Assembly (NCBI GenBank): GCA_900556015.1
Contig: USNH01000006.1
Coordinates: 1-11,475 of the forward strand
Length of the DNA: 11,475 bases
Source: an uncultured Eubacteriales bacterium
GTDB taxonomy: Bacteria > Bacillota_A > Clostridia > Oscillospirales > Oscillospiraceae
Reading direction: 5' to 3'
The notes beneath the pieces are model-generated. The model was given only the letters and a program-made list of their open reading frames with translations, had not been told where the DNA came from and ran no database searches. Position numbers and translations under genes: made by a program. Positions within the stretch are counted from its first letter, which is position 1. Each line of letters starts with the position of its first letter. Of the stretch, positions 6,621 to 11,475 are shown piece by piece.

Positions 6621-8003
6621 TCACCGCCGCACGAACCCGTTCCAGCTCCCGGCCTCCGGTCTCCGCATATTCAGCGGGTCGTCCGCGATCTCCAGCGCCG
6701 CCTGCTTTCGCGGCGCGATAGGCCGCATCATGCAGAAATACCGGCTCTCGTCCGCCGCGTGATCCTCCTGCCCCGTGTCCACGTCCTCCGGCGTCACCCG
6801 GCTGTACTCCAGCAGCGGCACGGTGCGGATAAACGCCCGGCAGTTCTCGAACACATACAGCCCCGGATACCCCTCATCGTCGAACTGCATCCGATAGTGC
6901 AGCTGCATCCACCCGGCGATGCGCCGGTTGTCCCCCTTCACGAAGAATATCCTGTGCCGCAGCGCCGTCTCATAGATGCTCTCTCCCCGGCTGGCGTCCC
7001 AGATAGCCGGATCGGCCACGCCCTGTATCTGCCGTCCCCGCAGCAGCGGATGCTCCTCCTCTATGCGCCGTATCTCCCCGAACTGCCGCTCCGGCGTCCA
7101 CAGCACACCCTCGTCCGGCGTGCCCGTGCAGCCGTACAGCTCCGCGATGCGGTACACGCACCCGTCGTGATCCACCGCCCACCAGCCGCAGGAGAACGGC
7201 TTGGCGTACCCGAAGTCGTAGCTTCGGTACACGTTCCACTCCCTCGGCACGTCAAAGGGCTTGATCACGTGGGTCCACCGCCTGTCCTCATAGTGGGCCG
7301 GGTCGTCTGTGAACTCCTGGAACACCTGCCCCGCCAGCACGTCCCACTTGCCCTCCAGCCACGCCGCCCGCAGCTTGGGCGGCAGCGCCTCCAGCTGCCT
7401 CACGTACTCCGGCTGGCTCTCCAGCAGCACCCGGTTGTCCGTCACCCTGGCCGGGATGAACGCATAGTCCTCCCCGTCCTCCCCCGGCTCATACCGCCGG
7501 TCGATGAACAGCCGCTTGATGTACCCGTGTCCCGGCCCGCCGGGGTTGCAGGTGTAGTACACCCGCTTGGGAAAATCGTTCACGCCGCGCACGCAGGCAC
7601 TAAGCTGCCGCATCCACTGCTCCTTCAGCTGCGTGGCCTCATCGAAAAAGATCACGTCGTACTCCGCGCCCTGATACCGCTCCGCGTCCCGGTCGCACCC
7701 GCAGTACCCGAACTGCAAAACGCTGCCGTTGGCGAACACAAACCGCCTCTCGCTGTTTTTAAACTCCGCCACTCCCGCCAGCTCCCGCTGCAAAAAAACC
7801 AGATGGTTGGCCTCCAGCTCCGGCAAGCTCCGCCGCACCAGCAGCATCCGTATCCCCGGATACCGCACCGCCAGCAGCTTGGCCTTGCACCGCACCGCCC
7901 AGCTCTTCCCGCCGCCTCTCGCCCCGCCGAAGGCGATATACTTCTTCCTACACGCCAAAAACTCCCTCTGCCGCCCATTGGGCGACCCGATCTCCCATCT
8001 CAT
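6621..8003 (-). CDS. terL: Phage terminase large subunit (packaging ATPase and nuclease)
   Basis: 460 residues, full length. The ATG at 8003 follows GGGGAGGAAAGAA. It drives DNA into the prohead and cuts the concatemer. The ATPase domain has Walker A GGARGGGKS (26-34), Walker B VIFFDEAT (117-124, Asp121/Glu122) and coupling motif TCNPGG (151-156). The C-terminal RNase H-like nuclease domain has SYDFGYAKPF (Asp263), GVADPAIWD (Asp331) and EDHAADESRY (Asp418 in the third acidic position), so all metal-binding positions appear intact. The stop overlaps a GTG that opens the portal frame. No small terminase gene is seen upstream; the 533 nt before it are noncoding repeats and the divergent nifS promoter. 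Either the small subunit lies elsewhere or the module has been truncated here. The enzyme itself shows no sign of decay. Confidence 0.95.
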   Translation of the reverse strand: MRWEIGSPNGRQREFLACRKKYIAFGGARGGGKSWAVRCKAKLLAVRYPGIRMLLVRRSLPELEANHLVFLQRELAGVAEFKNSERRFVFANGSVLQFGYCGCDRDAERYQGAEYDVIFFDEATQLKEQWMRQLSACVRGVNDFPKRVYYTCNPGGPGHGYIKRLFIDRRYEPGEDGEDYAFIPARVTDNRVLLESQPEYVRQLEALPPKLRAAWLEGKWDVLAGQVFQEFTDDPAHYEDRRWTHVIKPFDVPREWNVYRSYDFGYAKPFSCGWWAVDHDGCVYRIAELYGCTGTPDEGVLWTPERQFGEIRRIEEEHPLLRGRQIQGVADPAIWDASRGESIYETALRHRIFFVKGDNRRIAGWMQLHYRMQFDDEGYPGLYVFENCRAFIRTVPLLEYSRVTPEDVDTGQEDHAADESRYFCMMRPIAPRKQAALEIADDPLNMRRPEAGSWNGFVRR

Positions 8004-8093
8004 TTCTTTCCTCCCCTGCTTACCGATAATTTGTCCGTAAGGCGGTGTGACCTCACCCCGCCGTCCATTTTACCACCGCACCCCTTGTCCTTT

Positions 8094-8216
8094 CGTAGGG
8101 GGCGATGCCCACGCAGCGAAGCAAGTACCCTTGGGGTGCATCGCCCCGCATAGAAAACGCACACGCCTTGGCAGACGGTACGTAGGGGGCGATGCCCACA
8201 TCGCCCCGCACGTAAA
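8094..8216. repeat. Two imperfect tandem copies of a GC-rich intergenic element
   Basis: Copy 1 starts at 8094 and copy 2 at 8181; both open with CGTAGGGGGCGATGCCCAC and contain CATCGCCCCGCA followed by a GTAAAACG-like A-rich stretch and an ACAC block. GGGGCGATG and CATCGCCCC pair as a hairpin. Copy 1 carries an extra 26 nt (8113-8138) between the arms compared with copy 2. Elements of this kind are common between genes in Oscillospirales genomes; this last point is from memory. Confidence 0.75.
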
Positions 8217-8245
8217 ACGGACACATCATCGGTAGACGTGTGTAG

Positions 8246-8274
8246 GGGCGGGGTTCTACCCCGCCCGGTTTTTT
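8246..8274 (+). terminator. Terminator-like hairpin with T-run
   Basis: GGGCGGGG, loop TTCTA, CCCCGCCC, then GG and six T. It has the form of a plus-strand intrinsic terminator upstream of nifS, but it is also a common intergenic repeat type, and no plus-strand gene precedes it in the window. Termination activity is uncertain. Confidence 0.45.
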
Positions 8275-8400
8275 ACAATCCCTCCGTCACGGCCTTTGGC
8301 CGTGACACCTCAGCTACGCTTCGCCGCGCAACCCAGTGTGCGCACTGGGCCGCCTCGCAGAGGGAGGCGAGGGGATTCCGCGCCTGCGGGCGCGGGGACA

Positions 8401-8442
8401 GATTCCCACGCCAGTGACATCGGTCACTGGCTCGGAATGACA
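8401..8442. repeat. Palindromic intergenic repeat, inverted relative to the copy in the phage operon
   Basis: GATTCCCAC (8401-8409), inner stem CCAGTGAC/GTCACTGG (8411-8418 and 8423-8430) and TCGGAATGACA (8432-8442). The outer blocks are the reverse complement of those at 2530-2562, while the inner stem differs in sequence but not in form. Confidence 0.75.
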
Positions 8443-8459
8443 CCGCATTTTATTTTCAT

Positions 8460-8484
8460 AAATCCTATTGACACGGTAGGATTT
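8460..8484. promoter_or_regulatory. Inverted repeat over the nifS -35 box, probable operator
   Basis: AAATCCTA (8460-8467) and TAGGATTT (8477-8484), an exact 8-bp dyad with a 9-nt spacer that contains TTGACA. A repressor bound here would block the promoter. Iron-sulfur operons in Firmicutes are often controlled by Rrf2-family regulators (IscR-like, CymR-like) whose sites overlap -35 boxes. The dyad is seen; the identity of the regulator is inferred. Confidence 0.6.
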
Positions 8485-8496
8485 ATATGTTATCCT
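8468..8496 (+). promoter_or_regulatory. nifS-nifU promoter
   Basis: A consensus -35 TTGACA (8468-8473), a 17-bp spacer and -10 TATCCT (8491-8496, four of six consensus bases). An A/T-rich leader follows, then AAAGGAG (8523-8529) and the nifS ATG at 8537. It is the only good sigma-A-type promoter I can see in the window. Confidence 0.75.
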
Positions 8497-8536
8497 CTAC
8501 TTACCTACCAAAAAGATATGTTAAAGGAGTGATCCT

Positions 8537-9724
8537 ATGCAGGTCTATGCAGATAACGCCGCTACCACGCGGATGAGCGACAAGGCCGTGGCGGCCATGC
8601 TCCCCTATTTCCAAGCGTACTACGGCAACCCCTCCAGCCTGCACACCGTGGGCCAGCAGGCCGCCGAGGCGCTGGCCGATGCCCGGCAGCGGGTGGCCAC
8701 GTGTCTGGGGTGCAGCTTCAAGGAGATCACGTTTACCTCCGGCGGCAGCGAGGCCGATAACCAGGCCATCATTTCCGCCGCCCGCATCGGGGCGCGGAAG
8801 GGCAAAAAGCACATCATCTCCACCGCGTTTGAGCACCACGCGGTGCTGCATACGCTGAAGAAGCTGGAAAAAGAGGGCTTCGAGGTGCAGCTGCTGGATG
8901 TCGGCCCGCTGGGCACGGTGACGGCCCAACAGGTGGCGGACGCCATCCGTGAGGACACCTGCCTTGTGACCATCATGTACGCCAACAACGAGATCGGCTC
9001 GATCATGCCCATCCCGGAGATCGGCGCGGTGTGCCATGAAAAGGGCGTGCTGTTCCACACCGACGCCGTGCAGGCGGCGGGCCACCTGCACATCGACGTG
9101 AAGGCGCAGAACATCGATATGCTGTCCCTGTCCGGCCACAAGTTCCACGGCCCGAAGGGCGTGGGCGTGCTGTACGCCCGGCAGGGCATCCCCCTGACCA
9201 ATATCATCGAGGGCGGCGCGCAGGAGCGCGGCAAGCGGGCCGGCACGGAGAACATCCCCGGCATCATGGGTCTTGCGGCGGCGCTGGAGGAATCCTGCGG
9301 CCACATCGACGAGGCCATCCCCCGGCTGACGAAGCTGCGGGACAAGCTCATCAACGGCCTGTCCCAGATCCCCCACTCGGCGCTGAACGGCGACCCGGTA
9401 CACCGTCTGCCCGGCAACGTGAACTTCTGCTTCGAGGGCATCGAGGGCGAGAGCTTGCTGCTGCTTTTGGACGCGGCGGGCATCTGCGCCTCCTCCGGCA
9501 GCGCCTGCACCAGCGGGTCGCTTGACCCCAGCCACGTGCTGCTGGCCATCGGACGGCCTCACGAGGTGGCCCACGGCTCGCTGCGGCTCAGTCTGTGCCA
9601 CGACACCACGGAGGAGCAGGTGGACTACATTCTGGAGAAAGTCCCCGGCATCGTGGAATACCTGCGGAATATGTCCCCCATGTGGAAAGACCTGGAGAGC
9701 GGCAAGCGGAAATTTATTCTGTAA
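8537..9724 (+). CDS. nifS: Cysteine desulfurase NifS/IscS
   Basis: 395 residues, the normal full length. A PLP enzyme that takes sulfur from L-cysteine as a persulfide and passes it to the Fe-S scaffold in the cytoplasm. Key residues are present: ADNAATT (5-11), TSGGSEADN (67-75), His101 in EHHAV, Asp176 and Gln179 in HTDAVQAAG, the PLP lysine Lys202 in SLSGHKFHGPKG, and the persulfide cysteine Cys324 in SSGSACTSG. The C-terminal tail (NMSPMWKDLESGK) is of a type seen in clostridial NifS. AAAGGAG sits seven bases before the ATG. It is the first gene of a two-gene operon with nifU 13 nt downstream. No iscR regulator gene precedes it within the window. IscS and NifS are closely related, so the symbol reflects the usual clostridial naming. 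Confidence 0.95.
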   Translation: MQVYADNAATTRMSDKAVAAMLPYFQAYYGNPSSLHTVGQQAAEALADARQRVATCLGCSFKEITFTSGGSEADNQAIISAARIGARKGKKHIISTAFEHHAVLHTLKKLEKEGFEVQLLDVGPLGTVTAQQVADAIREDTCLVTIMYANNEIGSIMPIPEIGAVCHEKGVLFHTDAVQAAGHLHIDVKAQNIDMLSLSGHKFHGPKGVGVLYARQGIPLTNIIEGGAQERGKRAGTENIPGIMGLAAALEESCGHIDEAIPRLTKLRDKLINGLSQIPHSALNGDPVHRLPGNVNFCFEGIEGESLLLLLDAAGICASSGSACTSGSLDPSHVLLAIGRPHEVAHGSLRLSLCHDTTEEQVDYILEKVPGIVEYLRNMSPMWKDLESGKRKFIL

Positions 9725-9737
9725 AGGAGCGTTGAAT

Positions 9738-10184
9738 ATGGCTTTATATACCGATACTGTGATGGATCACTTCATGCATCCCCGCAACGTGGGCGAGATC
9801 GCCGACGCGGACGGCGTGGGCGAGGTGGGCAACGCCAAGTGCGGCGACATCATGAAGATGTACCTGAAGATCAGGAACGACCGCATCGAGGACGTGAAGT
9901 TCGAGACGTTCGGCTGCGGCAGCGCCATCGCCTCCAGCTCCATGGCCACGGAGATGATCAAGGGCAAGACCATCGACGAGGCGCTGGCCCTGACCAACAA
10001 GGAGGTGGTGGAGGCGCTGGGCGGTCTGCCGCCGGTCAAGGTGCATTGCTCTCTGCTGGCCGAGCAGGCGGTTCATGCTGCGCTGTGGGATTATGCGCAG
10101 AAGAACCACATCACCATCGAGGGGCTCAAGCCGCCGGTCAACGACGTGGACGAGCTCGAGGAAGCACATAAGGACGAGGCGTAA
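9738..10184 (+). CDS. nifU: Iron-sulfur cluster scaffold protein NifU/IscU
   Basis: 148 residues, the single-domain IscU form. It receives sulfur from the desulfurase and iron, builds a cluster and passes it to target proteins. Ligand residues are Cys35 and Asp37 (AKCGD), Cys60 (FGCGSAIASSS) and Cys104 (VKVHCS). LPPVK (97-101), which in E. coli IscU binds the HscA chaperone, is present, although no hscA or hscB gene lies nearby. The ATG at 9738 was chosen because AAAGGAG overlaps the nifS stop and the protein then starts exactly where IscU proteins do; the open frame further upstream is only overlap with nifS. The acidic C-terminus (VDELEEAHKDE) is ordinary variation. It is followed by a strong terminator. 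Confidence 0.95.
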   Translation: MALYTDTVMDHFMHPRNVGEIADADGVGEVGNAKCGDIMKMYLKIRNDRIEDVKFETFGCGSAIASSSMATEMIKGKTIDEALALTNKEVVEALGGLPPVKVHCSLLAEQAVHAALWDYAQKNHITIEGLKPPVNDVDELEEAHKDEA

Positions 10185-10203
10185 GCGCCTATCGCGTTAA
10201 ACA

Positions 10204-10243
10204 AAAAGAGGGTCGCTCCTTTCGGGGAAAGCGATCCTCTTTT
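10204..10243. terminator. Bidirectional intrinsic terminator between convergent genes
   Basis: AAAAGAGGGTCGCT (10204-10217) pairs with AGCGATCCTCTTTT (10230-10243) over 14 bp with one G-U pair. The stem ends in A-tracts on the left and T-tracts on the right, so it can terminate both nifU on the plus strand and the minus-strand gene ending at 10273. Confidence 0.9.
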
Positions 10244-10272
10244 GATTGGCCGAAAAATGCGTGAAAGCGCGC

Positions 10273-11475
10273 TCAGCCCGCCGCGCCTTCCGCCGGAAGC
10301 GCCGTTTCGACGGGGGATTCCGTTTCGGTAGGCGCTTCTGTTTCAGCGGGCGCTTCCGTCTCGACGGGGATATCCGGCGAGGCGGTCGGCTCGTCTGTAG
10401 GGATAGGCGTGTGCTCGGGCGAAGCCGTGTGCTCGGGCGAAGCCGTGTGCTCGGGTGAAGCCGTGGGTTCAAGCGTGGGCGTCACCGCGGGCGAAGGGGT
10501 GGCCATCGGCTCGACCGCGTCCACCGAGGAGGTGATCTCCGGCAGCGGCGTGATGGCCTTATTGTAGGCGAACGTGTTTTCGCCGTCCTGCAGCATGCAG
10601 TTGGCCACGCGCGTGTGCGCCACGCTGTCGCCGATGACCAGCAGCGACTGCCCCGGTTCGCCGGACTGCGCGCTTGCGTCGCCGCCGATGAGCATGCCGC
10701 TCAGGTTGACGGCGGATGCGCCTACCGCGTCCATCACGATCAGCGCGTTGCCGCCGTATTCGTCGCCGCTGCCGCCGCGAATCTCGCCGTTTACGCCGAT
10801 GGAAACCGTGTCGCCGATGGAGACGACCTGCATGCCCGCGCCGCCTGCCGCGCCCCGGCCACCGCGAACGCTGCCCGCGACGGTGATGAAGGCGTTTCCG
10901 CTCAGGCCGAACAAGTTCAGCCCCGTGCCGCCCATCATCGCGTCGTTGCCGCCGCGAATGGTTCCGGCGAGCATCATCGTGCCATATTCGCTCAGCGGGG
11001 AAACCTCCATGCCGCTGCCGCCGCCTTCGCCGCCGCGAATGCTGCCCTCGACGCTGACATACAAATCGCCGCCGCGCTGGCTGACGGAAACGCCCGTCGC
11101 GCCCTTGCCGCCGGTGATTTCGCAATCCCCGTCGATCAGCAGCGTGCCGCCGCCGACCAGAGACAGGCCGCTTTGACCCGGTGCGCCCTCAACGCGGACG
11201 GTGCGCAGCTCGACGTTGGATATGCCGGAAATCGTCAGGGAATCCCGCAGCTCCACATCGGAGAGGATGACGGAGGAATCGCTGATGTGCAGCCGATGCA
11301 GAACAGCCTTGCCGTCGCCGGAGATTTGCAGCAGCGCGGGGGAGGAGATGGCCTCCTCCGTCGCGGTCATTTCGCCGGAGACGAGCAGAATGTCGCCGTC
11401 CTTCGCGCGGCGCACCATGTCCAGCAGCTCCTCGTAATTGAGCGCGGGGCCGAGCGTACCGGCGCTGGCCAGCGC
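10273..11475 (-). CDS. Secreted or surface repeat protein, probably beta-helix, 5' end outside window
   Basis: 400 residues are visible and the frame is open to the right edge, so the start and any signal peptide are missing. The first visible residues (ALASAGTLGPALNYEELL) may be the end of a signal region, but this cannot be settled. Next comes a beta-rich region (AKDGDILLVSGEMT, SPALLQISGDG, LHISDSSVILSDVELRDSL) of a style seen in pectate-lyase-like folds, then six Gly-rich repeats of 26-32 residues each opening with a GxIRGG-like motif. The last 90 or so residues are rich in Pro, Thr, Glu and Ala, including TASPEH three times and ETEAPAETEAPTETE. Such tails are typical of wall-spanning or linker segments. 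No LPxTG anchor or C-terminal membrane helix follows. I do not recognise a named family. An adhesin, carbohydrate-binding or enzyme role is possible. Confidence 0.7.
   Translation of the reverse strand, partial: ALASAGTLGPALNYEELLDMVRRAKDGDILLVSGEMTATEEAISSPALLQISGDGKAVLHRLHISDSSVILSDVELRDSLTISGISNVELRTVRVEGAPGQSGLSLVGGGTLLIDGDCEITGGKGATGVSVSQRGGDLYVSVEGSIRGGEGGGSGMEVSPLSEYGTMMLAGTIRGGNDAMMGGTGLNLFGLSGNAFITVAGSVRGGRGAAGGAGMQVVSIGDTVSIGVNGEIRGGSGDEYGGNALIVMDAVGASAVNLSGMLIGGDASAQSGEPGQSLLVIGDSVAHTRVANCMLQDGENTFAYNKAITPLPEITSSVDAVEPMATPSPAVTPTLEPTASPEHTASPEHTASPEHTPIPTDEPTASPDIPVETEAPAETEAPTETESPVETALPAEGAAG
10409..10462. repeat. Three tandem copies of an 18-bp unit within the coding region
   Basis: Three units of GTGTGCTCGGGCGAAGCC (10409-10426, 10427-10444, 10445-10462); only one base differs, in the third copy. 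On the minus strand they encode TASPEH three times. The unit length is a multiple of three, so copy-number change would lengthen or shorten the tail without breaking the frame. Confidence 0.85.
10603..11124 (-). repeat. Six imperfect protein repeats with a GxIRGG opening
   Basis: In protein order the repeats open with CEITGG, GSIRGG, GTIRGG, GSVRGG, GEIRGG and GMLIGG, with lengths of 26, 27, 30, 29, 30 and 32 residues. Each has a Gly-rich turn, a short hydrophobic strand near the middle (for example GMEVSP, GLNLFG, GMQVVS) and a second strand at the end (LYVSVE, AFITVA, VSIGVN). This periodicity fits stacked beta-helix coils. Repeats two to five are most alike, suggesting recent internal duplication. 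Confidence 0.7.

Larger units (their letters stand above)
8004..8536. other. 533-nt noncoding junction between phage module and nifS operon
   Basis: No convincing gene. From left to right it holds the terminase ribosome binding site, a short hairpin at 8041-8062 (GGCGG/CCGCC outer arms), two copies of a GTAGGGGGCGATGCCCAC element (8094-8216), a GC hairpin followed by a T-run (8246-8274), further hairpins at 8286-8306 (GTCACGGCC/GGCCGTGAC), 8332-8349 (CCCAGTG/CACTGGG) and 8378-8395 (CCGCGCC/GGGCGCGG), a TGTCATTCC-type repeat (8401-8442), and the nifS promoter. I saw no strong promoter facing the terminase and no tRNA or obvious attachment-site duplication. Confidence 0.8.

Noticed and set aside
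6607..6623. A-run and T-run after the terminase stop followed by a hairpin, considered as a programmed frameshift site
   Set aside because: The run lies downstream of the terminase stop codon, so terminase ribosomes would not reach it, and the portal has its own strong ribosome binding site.
8094..8216. Repeated GC-rich units considered as a CRISPR array
   Set aside because: Only two copies of uneven length, with no uniform spacers and no cas genes nearby.
8000..8224. Minus-strand frame of 74 codons upstream of the terminase, considered as a small terminase
   Set aside because: It is a translation of the tandem intergenic repeat (GRCGHRPLR occurs twice), has no helix-turn-helix pattern and overlaps the terminase start.
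8004..8536. Search for a phage attachment site or tRNA at the phage-host junction
   Set aside because: No tRNA-like cloverleaf and no direct repeat that could be matched to another end within the window.
9522..9737. Upstream extension of the nifU frame into nifS
   Set aside because: The extension overlaps nifS in another frame and lacks IscU-like sequence; the ATG at 9738 has a clear ribosome binding site and matches the family start.
10197..10472. Minus-strand Arg/Ser/Pro-rich frame of 91 codons with LRPST repeats
   Set aside because: It is the shadow of the 18-bp tandem repeat in another frame and runs through the terminator hairpin.

Overview
The window looks like GC-rich chromosomal DNA from an anaerobic Firmicute of the class Clostridia, probably Oscillospirales/Oscillospiraceae. 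This is an inference. It rests on strong AGGAGG-type ribosome binding sites, a two-gene nifS-nifU iron-sulfur operon of clostridial type, GC-rich palindromic intergenic repeats of the kind common in that group, and a Prp-type protease with LQxFA cleavage motifs, a chemistry typical of Firmicutes. No rRNA, tRNA, CRISPR array or insertion sequence was found.

Positions 1-8003, all on the minus strand, form the head module of a tailed phage (prophage or prophage remnant). In transcription order it encodes the large terminase subunit (8003-6621), the portal (6534-4705), a Prp-family cysteine protease (4708-4430), a scaffold protein (4407-3940), an N4-gp56-family major capsid protein (3924-2710), a 67-residue conserved small protein (2488-2285), a probable head-tail connector (2274-1915), a beta-propeller-like tail hub or nozzle protein (1901-183), and the start of another structural gene that runs off the left edge (186-1). 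Apart from a 221-nt gap after the capsid gene, the genes overlap or are separated by short gaps, so one polycistronic operon is likely. The order resembles short-tailed (podovirus-like) phages.

The most interesting point is a self-consistent capsid maturation system. A phage-encoded Prp protease with its His and Cys in canonical spacing sits between portal and scaffold. Both the scaffold (DWQLFA|E) and the major capsid protein (NLQMFA|E) begin with a short leader that matches the Prp cleavage motif known from ribosomal protein L27. The protease probably trims both proteins during assembly.

Positions 8004-8536 contain no convincing gene. They hold a dense cluster of hairpin-forming repeats and then the promoter of nifS, whose -35 box lies inside an 8-bp inverted repeat. 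A member of one of these repeat families also sits inside the phage operon, after the capsid gene. No small terminase, integrase or lysogeny gene lies between the terminase and the host operon.

Positions 8537-10184, plus strand, hold nifS (cysteine desulfurase) and nifU/iscU (iron-sulfur scaffold), closed by a strong bidirectional hairpin terminator at 10204-10243. Converging on it from the right is a partial minus-strand gene (11475-10273). It encodes a probable extracellular protein with six glycine-rich repeats resembling beta-helix turns and a Pro/Thr/Glu-rich tail containing an exact six-residue tandem repeat.
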